Assembly (NCBI RefSeq): GCF_000344135.1 | Contig: NZ_BAOP01000014.1 | Location: 62,001-126,000 of the forward strand | DNA length: 64,000 bases | Source: Gordonia malaquae NBRC 108250 | Lineage (GTDB): Bacteria > Actinomycetota > Actinomycetes > Mycobacteriales > Mycobacteriaceae | Reading direction: 5' to 3' | Shown: in pieces, positions 25,760-34,200 of the stretch | How positions within the stretch are numbered: position 1 is the stretch's first letter | Layout: the number at the start of each line of letters is the position of its first letter | Made by a program: the position numbers and the translations under genes | The notes under the pieces: model-generated | Told to the model about the DNA's origin: nothing | The model's database searches: none | The model's input: the letters and a program-made list of their open reading frames with translations, nothing else

Positions 25760-27188
25760 CGACAAGCCGCTCGACTGGGGCAACGACGCCGAGATGAGCG
25801 CAGTCGACACCGTCATGTGGCGAGGCGACGCCGACCGTCGTCTCCGGTCGACGATCTCGGTTGTCGAAGTGCTCGACTGCGAACCCGACTGGGACCGCCT
25901 CGTCGCCGCCCACGACTGGGGCACCCGCATGGCGCCCCGATTCCGCCAGCGGGTGGTGGAGTCGCCACTGCGCACCGGAACACCCAGCTGGCAGGTGGAT
26001 CCCGACTTCGACCTGCACTATCACCTGCGGCGTGTCCGGGTGGCGGGCGACGGTTCGATGAGCGAGCTCTTCAGCCTGTGCGAGCAGATCGCGATGACAC
26101 CGCTCGACCCGGCTCGCCCGCCGTGGGAGGGCTACCTGATCGACGGCCTCTCCGACGGCAAGACCGCGTACTTCATGAAGGCTCACCACGCGTTGACCGA
26201 TGGGATGGGCGCGATGCTCGTCGTCGCCCAACTCCACTCGACGACGCGCGAGCCGAAGCCGGGCAAGCCTCAGCCGCCCGCACCGAAGCCCGCTGAGCTG
26301 TCCGGGCTCGACGTGCTGTCGCGCCAGGTGAGTGAGGAGCTCAGCCGACTGCCCAAGCTCGCCGGTCTGGCAGTCGACGGTGTCCGGGCGCTCACCGATC
26401 CGAAGAAGACGTTGAGCCGCGTCCTGCGCTACGGACGCTCCGTTCCGCGGGTCGCCGGGATGATCAGTCCCGAGGGATCGCCTCTCCTCGCAGGCCGCAG
26501 CGTGTCGTGGCGGTTCAGTGCGTTCGAGGCTGATTTCGGAGCCATCCGGGCCACGAGTGCCGCGACGGGAGCGTCGGTCAACGACGTGTACCTCGCCGGG
26601 CTCATCGGCGGGTTCCGCAAGTACCACGACGCGAACGGTGTGTTCGTCGAGTCGATCCCCGTCGCCATTCCGATCTCCGTCCGCCAGGAAGGCGATTCGG
26701 CGAGCGGCAACCGAATCGCCGTCGGCCGTCTCGCCGGTCCCATCGGCATCGACGACCCGTTCGAGCGGGTGCTGACGATTCGTGAGCAGGTGCGTGCGGC
26801 ACGCGGCGAGCCCGCAGTCGACATCTTCAACACGATCGGGCCGGTTCTGGCGTGGCTGCCGGGTCAGGTTCTGACGCAGTTCAGCGGCACCACGTCGATG
26901 AACGACCTGCAGGCGAGCAACGTGCCCGGCATCCCGTGGGACACGTACTTCGCGGGTGCAAAAGTGGAGCGGATGTATCCGTTCGGCCCGCTGCCCGGCT
27001 GTGCCGTGATGGCGACGATGATCACGCACAACGGCGTCGCCTGCCTCGGCCTGAACATCGACGCTGCCGCTGTCACCGACATCGACCTGTTCGCGGAATG
27101 TCTTGTCGAAGGATTCGACGAGGTGTTCGACCTTGCCGAGTCGTCATCGGACCACCCCGTGGGATCACGAATGGTGAGGGTGATCTGA
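25752..27188 (+). CDS. wax ester synthase/diacylglycerol acyltransferase (WS/DGAT)
   Basis: A 478-residue acyltransferase forming triacylglycerol (or wax esters) from diacylglycerol and acyl-CoA. The active-site HHALTDG (His145, His146, Asp150) is intact, and the C-terminal domain has ASVNDVYLAG and the SNVPGIPWDTYFAGAKVERMYPFGP region typical of the family. It completes a plsB-plsC-DGAT set that would turn glycerol-3-phosphate into storage lipid, with a separate phosphatidate phosphatase or the HAD domain supplying diacylglycerol. GTG start, overlapping plsC by 8 bases. Confidence 0.92.
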   Translation: MTDDKPLDWGNDAEMSAVDTVMWRGDADRRLRSTISVVEVLDCEPDWDRLVAAHDWGTRMAPRFRQRVVESPLRTGTPSWQVDPDFDLHYHLRRVRVAGDGSMSELFSLCEQIAMTPLDPARPPWEGYLIDGLSDGKTAYFMKAHHALTDGMGAMLVVAQLHSTTREPKPGKPQPPAPKPAELSGLDVLSRQVSEELSRLPKLAGLAVDGVRALTDPKKTLSRVLRYGRSVPRVAGMISPEGSPLLAGRSVSWRFSAFEADFGAIRATSAATGASVNDVYLAGLIGGFRKYHDANGVFVESIPVAIPISVRQEGDSASGNRIAVGRLAGPIGIDDPFERVLTIREQVRAARGEPAVDIFNTIGPVLAWLPGQVLTQFSGTTSMNDLQASNVPGIPWDTYFAGAKVERMYPFGPLPGCAVMATMITHNGVACLGLNIDAAAVTDIDLFAECLVEGFDEVFDLAESSSDHPVGSRMVRVI

Positions 27189-27207
27189 CGGCCACTACCA
27201 TGGCCTC

Positions 27208-27996
27208 ATGGTTGACTTCGCATACGTGATCGCAGGTTCCGAGGCCACCGGCGGCGCCGGTATTCAGACGGACTTGAAGACGTTCCAGCAGCTCGGTGCG
27301 TTCGGGCTCGGCACGATCACGTGCATCGTCTCGTTCGACCCGAAGAACAACTGGGGTCACCGCTTCGTGCCGGTCGACCCGGCCGTCATCGCGGACCAGA
27401 TCGAAGCCGCGACCAGCGCGTACGACCTCGACGTCGTCAAGATCGGCATGATGGGCACGCCCGCGACGATCGACGTCGTCGCCGATGCGCTGGCACGGCA
27501 GTCGTGGCGGCACGTCGTCCTCGATCCGGTCCTCATCTGCAAGGGGCAGGAGCCGGGGGCCGCGCTCGACACCGACCAGGCGCTGCGAGCGAAGGTGCTG
27601 CCGCAGGCCACCGTGGTGACGCCGAATCTGTTCGAGGCGCAGATCCTGTCGGGGATGGACTCGATTCAGACCGTCGACGACCTCGCTGAGGCCGCGCGCC
27701 GAATCGGCGCGCAGGGGCCGCAGTACGTTCTCGCCAAGGGCGGCGTGGAGTTGCCGGGTGACGACGCCGTGGACGTCCTCTTCGACGGCGAGGACGTGAC
27801 GGTGCTCCGCGCACCGAAGATCGGAAGCGAGCGCGTGTCTGGGGCCGGCTGCACACTCGCCGCCGCGGTCACCGCGGAACTCGCGAAGGGCGCCACCGTT
27901 CTCGAAGCGGCGCGTCGGGCGAAGGATTTCACAAGCGACGCCATTGCGGCTCGTGTCAGCGGTAACCTCCCGTTCGACGCAGTCCGACAGGGCTGA
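27208..27996 (+). CDS. ThiD/PdxK-type pyrimidine/pyridoxine kinase
   Basis: A 262-residue ribokinase-fold kinase. The start GSEATGGAGIQTDLKTFQQLG is the substrate-binding loop of the hydroxymethylpyrimidine-phosphate kinase/pyridoxal kinase 2 branch; VKIGMMGT, VLDPVLICKGQ, VTPNLFEAQIL and the anion-hole segment SGAGCTLAAAV follow. It could phosphorylate HMP/HMP-P (thiamine salvage) or pyridoxal. The usual GSD/GTGCT signatures are slightly altered (GSE, GAGCT), which favours a vitamin B6 kinase of the Gram-positive PdxK type, but the two cannot be separated here. It is 19 bases after the WS/DGAT gene. No thiamine riboswitch is visible in the gap. Confidence 0.8.
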   Translation: MVDFAYVIAGSEATGGAGIQTDLKTFQQLGAFGLGTITCIVSFDPKNNWGHRFVPVDPAVIADQIEAATSAYDLDVVKIGMMGTPATIDVVADALARQSWRHVVLDPVLICKGQEPGAALDTDQALRAKVLPQATVVTPNLFEAQILSGMDSIQTVDDLAEAARRIGAQGPQYVLAKGGVELPGDDAVDVLFDGEDVTVLRAPKIGSERVSGAGCTLAAAVTAELAKGATVLEAARRAKDFTSDAIAARVSGNLPFDAVRQG

Positions 27997-28021
27997 CACA
28001 CCAGGCGAGGAGATCAGACGC

Positions 28022-28582
28022 ATGGGCCTCTTGACCTACAGCATCAACGTCACACTTGATGGTTGTGTCGACCATCAGGAGGGCATCGCCGACGACGAGA
28101 CCCACGCGTACTTCACCCGGCTCATGAACGACAGCGGCGCGATGCTGTGGGGCCGCGTCACATACGAGATGATGGAGAGCTACTGGCCCGCCGTGGCTCG
28201 CGGCGAGATCGACGCGCCGCTCGCGCTGCAAGACTGGGCTCGTGCCCTGGAGTCGAAGGCGAAGTACGTCGTGTCGACGACACGGACCGACTTCCCGTGG
28301 ACGAACAGTCATCACCTCGGCGGTGATCTGACGAGCGCGGTCGGCGAACTCAAAGAGCGCACCCCGGACGGTGTGCTCGTCGGCAGTGTCGCTCTCGCTG
28401 CAGAACTCGACCGACTCGATCTGATCGACGAGTACAAGTTTCTGATTCACCCGATGATCGCGGGCCACGGGCCGACGCTGCACCAGTCAGGTCTGCCCAC
28501 AACCCGTCGTCTCGAACTGATCTCGGCGGAACCGCTGACCAACGGCGCCATCGCAGTCCACTACCGCCGCTCGCGCTCCTGA
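28022..28582 (+). CDS. dihydrofolate reductase/RibD-C family protein
   Basis: A 186-residue protein of the RibD C-terminal/DHFR-like fold. The start at 28022 follows GAGGAGATCAGACGC; the open frame to its left overlaps the previous gene and is not used. MGLLTYSINVTLDGCVD, AMLWGRVTYEMMESYW and GVLVGSVALAAELDRLDLIDEYKFLIHPMIAGHGPTL are the family signatures (NADPH loop and dimer strands). Stand-alone members are common in actinobacteria and their substrates are unknown. The TGA stop lies in the first unit of a 23-bp tandem repeat. Confidence 0.85.
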   Translation: MGLLTYSINVTLDGCVDHQEGIADDETHAYFTRLMNDSGAMLWGRVTYEMMESYWPAVARGEIDAPLALQDWARALESKAKYVVSTTRTDFPWTNSHHLGGDLTSAVGELKERTPDGVLVGSVALAAELDRLDLIDEYKFLIHPMIAGHGPTLHQSGLPTTRRLELISAEPLTNGAIAVHYRRSRS

Positions 28583-28670
28583 GCGAACCGACCCTGCTCT
28601 TGAGCGAGCCGCCCCCTGCTCCTTGAGCGAGCCGCCCCCTGCTCCTTGAGCGAGCTTGCGAGTCGAAAGG
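28580..28670. repeat. 23-bp tandem repeat (three units plus a diverged end)
   Basis: Units begin TGAGCGAgCCGcCCCCTGCT at 28580 (21 bp, diverged), 28601 (23 bp) and 28624 (23 bp); a fourth, partial unit at 28647 runs into TGAGCGAGCTTGCGAGTCGA. The last part resembles the TCGAGCGnAGTCGAGA repeat found elsewhere in this window. It lies between converging genes and includes the stop codon of the gene to the left. Confidence 0.85.
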
Positions 28671-28722
28671 CAAGCGACGATTCACCTGGGAGCAGGCATG
28701 GCGGTGTCCCCGCCTGACCAGC

Positions 28723-30231
28723 TCAGGCGGGGTTCCGCACCACGTCCACCCCTGGCGGGGCCGGCGGTCCCGGTGGTGGTGCCGGGATCCGGCACGACAA
28801 CCATTTCTCGACCGCCGACCCGGACTGAGTGGCACGGATGGCCGGGAGCAGCTTCTCCGGCTGCAGCGAGTGGTTGACTTTCCACGGCTGGTTCGAGCCG
28901 GTGGGTCGCCATCCGACCCGGCCTTTGAACGGGCCCGAGGTGAGGATGGTGGTCTCCCATCCGCCGGGTGTCGTCGCAACACTCCGGTTGTGAGGACCGC
29001 AGGCCCCACCCAAATGATCGATGTCGGTGGGTCCGCCGTCTTGCCAGTCAGGCATGTGATGCGCCTGCGTCCGTGACCACGGGGTGGTGCAGCCGGGCGC
29101 GGTGCAGCCGCGGTCCCGACCGAACAGGGCCAGCCGCTGGGCCAGCGACGCCAGGCGGCGGCCGCGCCCGAAGTGCAGGATCTGTGAGGACTGGCCTTCG
29201 AACACTTCGAGCCACGGGGTGGCGTCGGCGGCGACGTCGACCAGATCAGTGACCGGGAGGCGGGTGCCGGTGGCGGTGACCGCTACACCGGCACGGTTCT
29301 CGAGGTCCTCCAGCGAAGCGGTGACCACGAGGTGTGAGGGGAGGGCGGCGGAGTCGCCGAGTGCGCCGTTGGCGAGCAGGTGGTCGAGCATCGCTTCGAG
29401 CGCGTCGTGGTTGCGCTGGGACTGCGACCGCGTGTCCCGCTTGCGGGCGGCGGAAAGGGCCTCGGCGTCCGCTCCGAGGGCCGCGCCGCGGGGCGATTCG
29501 GGGTCGTCCGGGTTGTTCATTCCGGGTTCGGCCCAGAGTGTGAGGATTGCTTCGAGTTTTGCTCGAAGCGGCGGCGACAGTTGTGCCCGGATCTTGGACA
29601 TGAGCCGCTTGTCTTGCGGTTGGATCGCAAATCCGCGAGTCCGGGCGCGGTCGGCGTCGTCGGTCAATGACCCGTCGGGGTCGAGGTGGGCCAGGATCCG
29701 GCGGCCGACCTCCCGGGTGCCCTCGGGGGTGAGTTCCCGGGACAGTTCGGCGAGCTCCCGCTCAGCGCGAGCCTTGTCCTCGGCCGGGATGGCGGCGGGT
29801 ATCTCGTCGATGACGGCGGCGATCTCGGTGATGTGGTCGACCGACAGGTCGCCGTCTGCGACTGCGGCTGCGGTGGCCGGCAGTGCCGGGTCGAGTTGGT
29901 CGCCGGAGTAGTTGTACATCGGGGCGAGTGCCAATGCTGCGGCGACGCGGCGCTTGCTGGCGCCGATACCTAGGCGCAGGGTGGCGGTGAGGTACTTGCC
30001 CGGAGTCTGGACCCCGGCTTTGCGGTACGCGCCGCGGGTGGAGACCTCGGCGTACACGCGGGCGTCGACGCCGTCGGACCGGCGATGTGAACGCTCCAGG
30101 ACATCCGCGGTGAGCAGGACGTCGTCGTCGGTCATCGCCGTCAGCGAGACGGACGACAGCTTCACAGCCACCGCATCCTGCAGACGCGCGAGTTCGAGAG
30201 GCGAATCGGGGAGATCAAAGGTGCTGGTCAT
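28723..30231 (-). CDS. DUF222/HNH endonuclease-domain protein
   Basis: A 502-residue protein of the large actinobacterial DUF222 family. The DUF222 region (about 30-330; ELARLQDAVAV, ARVYAEVSTRGAYRKAGVQTPGKYL) is followed by a C-terminal HNH-type module: CTAPGCTTPWSRTQAHHMPDW, then GGPTDIDHLGGACGPHNR, with paired Cys/His as metal and catalytic residues. The last 70 residues are Pro-rich. These proteins occur in many copies per genome in Gordonia, Mycobacterium and relatives; the 13E12-repeat proteins of M. tuberculosis belong here. Their role is not established. The ribosome site is GGAAGGGAGGCGG before the ATG. The 23-bp repeat lies just past its 3' end. Confidence 0.88.
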   Translation of the reverse strand: MTSTFDLPDSPLELARLQDAVAVKLSSVSLTAMTDDDVLLTADVLERSHRRSDGVDARVYAEVSTRGAYRKAGVQTPGKYLTATLRLGIGASKRRVAAALALAPMYNYSGDQLDPALPATAAAVADGDLSVDHITEIAAVIDEIPAAIPAEDKARAERELAELSRELTPEGTREVGRRILAHLDPDGSLTDDADRARTRGFAIQPQDKRLMSKIRAQLSPPLRAKLEAILTLWAEPGMNNPDDPESPRGAALGADAEALSAARKRDTRSQSQRNHDALEAMLDHLLANGALGDSAALPSHLVVTASLEDLENRAGVAVTATGTRLPVTDLVDVAADATPWLEVFEGQSSQILHFGRGRRLASLAQRLALFGRDRGCTAPGCTTPWSRTQAHHMPDWQDGGPTDIDHLGGACGPHNRSVATTPGGWETTILTSGPFKGRVGWRPTGSNQPWKVNHSLQPEKLLPAIRATQSGSAVEKWLSCRIPAPPPGPPAPPGVDVVRNPA

Positions 30232-30444
30232 GGCGTCCGCCTCCCTTCCGTAAATCGTGGACCGTGTCCAGTTTTGCTGTTATCTCCATAGTACTCCGAA
30301 GGTGTCGAAAATCATAGTGCTATCGCTAATCAGTTCGATTGCGCGGAACGAGAGCAAAGCGGACCGAAACTGGCCGGAATGGCTCCTATGTTCAGGGCAT
30401 CGGCCCAATACGAGGTCGAGTGATCCGACTCCAGGAGAGACACC

Positions 30445-30819
30445 GTGACCTTCGCAGCAACTCGCATCATCACCGACGACGTCGACGGACTCGTCGCTTT
30501 CTACGAGGCGGTGACCGGCGGCACCGTTGAACGCCTGCATCCACTGTTCGCACAACTCAACACGTCGATCGGAAGCCTTGCGATCGCGAGTTCGGCCACC
30601 GCCGGACTGTTGGGGGAGGGCGCCGTGGAACCGGCGGCCAACAGGTCTGTTGTGCTCGACTTCCTCGTGGCCGACGTTGACGCTGAGTACCAGCGGCTGC
30701 AGGGTGTGGTCACGTCGTTCGTCAACGAGCCGACCGACATGCCGTGGGGCAACCGTTCCCTCCTCTTCCGCGACCCGGACGGCAATCTGGTCAACTTCTT
30801 CGCGCCACTGAACGGGTGA
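30445..30819 (+). CDS. VOC-family (glyoxalase-like) protein
   Basis: A 124-residue vicinal-oxygen-chelate fold protein: two beta-alpha-beta-beta-beta units (RIITDDVDGLVAFYEAVTGG; VLDFLVADVDAEYQRLQ; WGNRSLLFRDPDGNLVNFF). The closing RDPDGNLVNFF is the usual end of this fold. Members include glyoxalases, dioxygenases and drug-binding proteins; the activity here is not known. GTG start with AGGAGAG 6 bases upstream. The 213-base gap to its left separates it from the divergent DUF222 gene and holds no other gene. Confidence 0.85.
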   Translation: MTFAATRIITDDVDGLVAFYEAVTGGTVERLHPLFAQLNTSIGSLAIASSATAGLLGEGAVEPAANRSVVLDFLVADVDAEYQRLQGVVTSFVNEPTDMPWGNRSLLFRDPDGNLVNFFAPLNG

Positions 30820-30861
30820 AGTGAGGTCGGGACGTCCGACGGCGCTCGGTAGGGTGACAGG

Positions 30862-31371
30862 ATGACTGTGACCCTCCGCGCGCAAGAGACAACCGATCTG
30901 GAGTTCCTGCATTCGCTGTTCAGCGACCCGGAGGTGGTTCGGTACTGGTTCGTCGAGCCGTACGTGACGCGTGCTGATTTCGAAGCCAAGTTCGAGGCGC
31001 GTCGCGGTGACCCGACGTCTCGCCGCTTCATCATCGATGACGACGGAGAATCAGTCGGCATCGTCGAACTCGTCGATATCCGTCGCATCCATCGGAACTG
31101 CGAGTTCCAGATCATCGTCGCGCCAGGCCGGCAGGGGCATGGCTACGCGCAGACGGCCACCACGCTTGTGCTCGACTACGCGTTCAACACCCTCAACCTC
31201 CACAAGGTGTATCTGCAGGTGGACGACGAGAACAAGGGTGCGATTCACGTGTACAGCAAGTGCGGCTTCCACGTGGAGGGGCACCAGCGAGACGAGTTCT
31301 GGGTGGATGGTGCGTACCACGACGTGACGCGGATGGCAGTGTTCGCCGACGACCCTCGTCCACAAGCCTGA
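30862..31371 (+). CDS. SpeG-like polyamine N-acetyltransferase (GNAT)
   Basis: A 169-residue GNAT enzyme. YWFVEPYV, RRFIIDDDGESVGIVELVDI, HRNCEFQIIVAPGRQGHGYAQTA (acetyl-CoA loop), VLDYAFNTLNLHKVYLQVDDENKGAIHVYSKCGFHVEG and DEFWVDGAYHDVTRMAVF line up along their whole length with spermidine/spermine acetyltransferase SpeG of enteric bacteria. It probably acetylates polyamines to limit their toxicity. It is followed by the crotonase gene after a 1-base gap, so the two are one transcription unit, though a shared pathway is not obvious. Confidence 0.85.
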   Translation: MTVTLRAQETTDLEFLHSLFSDPEVVRYWFVEPYVTRADFEAKFEARRGDPTSRRFIIDDDGESVGIVELVDIRRIHRNCEFQIIVAPGRQGHGYAQTATTLVLDYAFNTLNLHKVYLQVDDENKGAIHVYSKCGFHVEGHQRDEFWVDGAYHDVTRMAVFADDPRPQA

Positions 31372-31372
31372 C

Positions 31373-32140
31373 ATGAGCGACGTCCGTGTGGAGCGCGACG
31401 GCGATGTCCTGATCGTCGTGATGGACCGCGGTGACCGGCACAACGCGGTCGACGGGCCGATGGCGGCTGAGCTCGCCGCAGCGTTCCGTGACTTCGAGGC
31501 GTCGGACGCCAAGGTCGCGGTCCTCGCGGGCGAGGGACCGTCGTTCTGCGCAGGCGCCGACCTCAAAGGCGTCGGAACCGAGCGAGGCAACTCGGTGACT
31601 CCGGACGGTGACGGCCCGATGGGGCCGACCCGGTTCGACCTCGACAAGCCGGTGATCGCGGCGATCCACGGTCACGCCGTCGCCGGCGGACTCGAACTCG
31701 CCCTCTGGTGCGACCTGCGGGTGGCCGAGGAGGGTGCAACACTCGGAGTCTTCTGCCGGCGATGGGGAGTGCCGCTCATCGACGGCGGAACCGTCCGCCT
31801 TCCGCGGCTCATCGGGCACAGCCGGGCGATGGACCTCATTCTCACCGGACGCCCGGTGGACGCCGCAGAAGCGTTGTCGTTCGGGCTGGTCAACAGGGTG
31901 GTATCGGACGGCTCGGCTCGGGCCGCCGCAGTGGAGCTCGCGCACGAGATCGCGCGGATGCCGAACACGTGCATGCGCGGCGACCGTCGGTCGGCTCGTG
32001 ATCAGTGGAGCCTCGACGAGGCGTCCGCGCTTTCTGCCGAATTCGAGATCGGGATGACGTCGCTCATGGCCGACGGTATCGGCGGCGCCGGCCGGTTTGC
32101 GTCCGGCAAGGGCCGCGGCGGATCGTTCGACGACATCTGA
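31373..32140 (+). CDS. enoyl-CoA hydratase/isomerase family protein (crotonase)
   Basis: A 255-residue crotonase-fold protein. GEGPSFCAGADLKG and AIHGHAVAGGLELALWCDLRVA supply the oxyanion hole and CoA pocket. Of the two catalytic glutamates of enoyl-CoA hydratase, the first is present (GGLELAL), but the position 20 residues on is Cys (LGVFCRRWG). So a standard hydratase reaction is doubtful; an isomerase or other crotonase reaction is possible. It starts 1 base after the SpeG-like gene and converges on peptidase E 19 bases away. Confidence 0.85.
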   Translation: MSDVRVERDGDVLIVVMDRGDRHNAVDGPMAAELAAAFRDFEASDAKVAVLAGEGPSFCAGADLKGVGTERGNSVTPDGDGPMGPTRFDLDKPVIAAIHGHAVAGGLELALWCDLRVAEEGATLGVFCRRWGVPLIDGGTVRLPRLIGHSRAMDLILTGRPVDAAEALSFGLVNRVVSDGSARAAAVELAHEIARMPNTCMRGDRRSARDQWSLDEASALSAEFEIGMTSLMADGIGGAGRFASGKGRGGSFDDI

Positions 32141-32159
32141 CGCTCTCGCTCCAGCTTGG

Positions 32160-32720
32160 TCAGGGGCTCCGAATGAGGCGAAGTGTCGAGTCGTGGACCT
32201 CGACGGCTTGGTCGTCGTCGACGGGCAGGAGTGGGAACCGCGGCCCGTACGTACGCAAAGTCTGCGCTATCAACGACGACGGATAGGCCGGAAGCATGCC
32301 TCCGGCGTGGGGGATCACCACCTGATCGATCAGGCCGAGACCAGCGGTGGAGCCCAGCTCCGGAGCCTCGGCGGGATCGTCGAGAAGTGCGGCGGGCTCG
32401 ATGTCCGGGCCGACGATCACCGATCCGGCGCTGAGTCCGATGTAGGGCAGACCTGCGCGTACCCTCGCTGCGAGTTCCAGATCCATGCCCGAGCGTCGTA
32501 GGTCGCCGAGGATTCGGAACGTGTTGCCGCCGCCCACGTAGACGGCGTCGACGTCGTCGAAACTGAAGTCGTCGACTGTCGTGTAGCCGCGGTCATGTAA
32601 TAGTTCGCGGCCCGCGCCGGCGACGACGCCGATCCGAACGTCCGATGCGGGTTTGGAAACGCGCTCGGCGACGAAGCGCGTGAGCGCTCCGTCGCCGAGG
32701 GACAGCAGTAGAAGGTGCAA
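32160..32720 (-). CDS. peptidase E-like (S51) protein
   Basis: A 186-residue cytosolic protein of the S51 alpha-aspartyl dipeptidase family. AVYVGGGNTFRIL and YIGLSAGSVIVG carry the nucleophile Ser in the GxSAG elbow, and VIPHAGGML is near the usual His. The start is a TTG directly following the TAA of allantoinase (TAATTG), so translation is coupled and the two are co-transcribed. Why a peptidase-E-fold protein belongs with allantoinase is unknown; it may act on an N-carbamoyl or acyl-amino intermediate instead of an aspartyl dipeptide, which is speculation. Confidence 0.8.
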   Translation of the reverse strand: MHLLLLSLGDGALTRFVAERVSKPASDVRIGVVAGAGRELLHDRGYTTVDDFSFDDVDAVYVGGGNTFRILGDLRRSGMDLELAARVRAGLPYIGLSAGSVIVGPDIEPAALLDDPAEAPELGSTAGLGLIDQVVIPHAGGMLPAYPSSLIAQTLRTYGPRFPLLPVDDDQAVEVHDSTLRLIRSP

Positions 32721-34094
32721 TTACACGTCGCCGCGACGCAGCATGCGACCCTGTGCGGTCGTGAAGTCGATCTTCTTTCCGCGAAGCCACGTGCTCTTGA
32801 CGACGCCTGCGAGAGCCCGTCCGTCGTAGGGGCTGATCGGGTTCTTGTGGTGAAGCTTGTTGACGTCGACCACCTGCGCAGATTCCGGCTCGAAGATCGC
32901 GAAGTCGGCGTCGTAGCCGAGAGCGATGCGGCCCTTGTTGTTCAGGCCCGCGAGAGCGGCCGGCTTGGCCGACATCCACTCCATGACCTGAGTGAGGGGG
33001 ATCCCGCGCTTGCGGGCCTCGGTCCAGATCAGGGACAGGCCGAGCTGCAGCGACGCGACGCCGCCCCAGGCGACACCGAAATCGCCGTTCTCGACGTCCT
33101 TGAGGTCGATCGTCGACGGGGAGTGGTCGGAGACGATGCAGTCGATGGTGCCGTCTTCGAGTCCCTGCCACAGGAGTTCACGGTTCGACGCCTCGCGGAT
33201 CGGCGGGCAGCACTTGAAAGCGGTCGCGCCGTTCGGGATCTCCTCCGCGAGCAGCGTGAGGTAGTGCGGGCAGGTCTCGACCGTGATCTTGACACCGTCG
33301 CGGCGGGCCGAGGCGATCATCGGCAGTGCGTCGGACGACGACAGGTGCAGCACGTGGGCGCGCGCACCGGTCCAGCGTGCCCGCTCGATGACCTCCGCGA
33401 TCGCCACGTTCTCGGCGCCGCGCGGACGCGAGGCCAGGAACTGCGAGTACTGATTCCCCTCGGCGGTGGGAGCATGGTCGATCGCGCGGGAATCCTCCGC
33501 GTGCACGATCATGAGGGAGTCGAAACCGGCCAGCTCGGCCATGTCCTCTTCCATCTCGTCCGCGGTGAGGTGCGGGAACTCGTCGACGCCGGAGTGCAGA
33601 AGGAAGCACTTGAAGCCGAAGACGCCTTCGTCGTGCAGGCCGCGCAGGTCTGCCTTGTTGCCGGGGACCGCCCCGCCCCAGAATCCGACGTCGATGTGGG
33701 TCTTTCCTGCAGCGGCTGCGCGTTTCGCGTTGAGCGCCTCGACGTTGACCGTCGGCGGGATCGAGTTCAGCGGCATGTCGATGAGGGTGGTGACACCGCC
33801 GGCGGCTGCGGCACGGGTGGCGGAGTCGAAGCCCTCCCACTCGGTGCGGCCGGGTTCGTTGACGTGCACGTGGGTGTCGACGAGGCCGGGGATCATCACC
33901 TGGTCGGACGTCAGCTCGATGACCTCGGCGCCGTCCAGTCCGCTGCCGAGCGGTTCGATTGCGACGACACGACCGCCGGAGATTCCGATCTCGCGTGCAA
34001 CGATGCCCGCCGTGGTCAGGGTCTTCTCGCCCCGGACGACAAGATCGAATCGGGCCTGCGGTGCCTGTGTCGAATCGGCAGCGTCGTCGGTCAT
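32721..34094 (-). CDS. allB: allantoinase
   Basis: A 457-residue zinc amidohydrolase opening the hydantoin ring of allantoin to give allantoate. Metal ligands are visible: DTHVHVNEPG (His75, His77), the carbamylated Lys162 in GFKCFLLHSG, His198 (IVHAED), His250 (HVLHLSSSDAL) and Asp323 (SDHSPST). WGGVASLQLGLSL and MSAKPAALAGLNNKGRI are typical of AllB rather than dihydropyrimidinase. Ribosome site AAGGAGACCCGTCC. It diverges from the NCS1 permease; a candidate operator lies 28 bases before its start. Confidence 0.94.
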   Translation of the reverse strand: MTDDAADSTQAPQARFDLVVRGEKTLTTAGIVAREIGISGGRVVAIEPLGSGLDGAEVIELTSDQVMIPGLVDTHVHVNEPGRTEWEGFDSATRAAAAGGVTTLIDMPLNSIPPTVNVEALNAKRAAAAGKTHIDVGFWGGAVPGNKADLRGLHDEGVFGFKCFLLHSGVDEFPHLTADEMEEDMAELAGFDSLMIVHAEDSRAIDHAPTAEGNQYSQFLASRPRGAENVAIAEVIERARWTGARAHVLHLSSSDALPMIASARRDGVKITVETCPHYLTLLAEEIPNGATAFKCCPPIREASNRELLWQGLEDGTIDCIVSDHSPSTIDLKDVENGDFGVAWGGVASLQLGLSLIWTEARKRGIPLTQVMEWMSAKPAALAGLNNKGRIALGYDADFAIFEPESAQVVDVNKLHHKNPISPYDGRALAGVVKSTWLRGKKIDFTTAQGRMLRRGDV

Positions 34095-34121
34095 GGACGG
34101 GTCTCCTTAGCGAGATGAAAG

Positions 34122-34136
34122 TTCCTCATCGTGGAA
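34122..34136. promoter_or_regulatory. IclR-type operator candidate, allB side
   Basis: TTCCTC-ATC-GTGGAA, a 15-bp inverted repeat of the TTCCnC-N3-GyGGAA pattern. It sits about 15-30 bases downstream of the predicted allB start of transcription, where a bound repressor would block elongation. Confidence 0.62.
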
Positions 34137-34157
34137 CTAGAAGTCTACTCAACGGAA

Positions 34158-34187
34158 ATGGTAGATGTGACGGGAGACACGGGTCAA
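34158..34187 (-). promoter_or_regulatory. candidate allB promoter
   Basis: On the minus strand TTGACC and TACCAT are spaced by 18 bases, giving transcription from around 34150 towards allB. The operator-like palindrome at 34122-34136 follows. Confidence 0.42.
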
Positions 34188-34200
34188 GGCGGCCCGGGGC

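Noticed and set aside
27189..27207. Possible thiamine riboswitch before the ThiD-like gene
   Set aside because: Only 19 bases separate it from the WS/DGAT gene, and no THI-box sequence is present.
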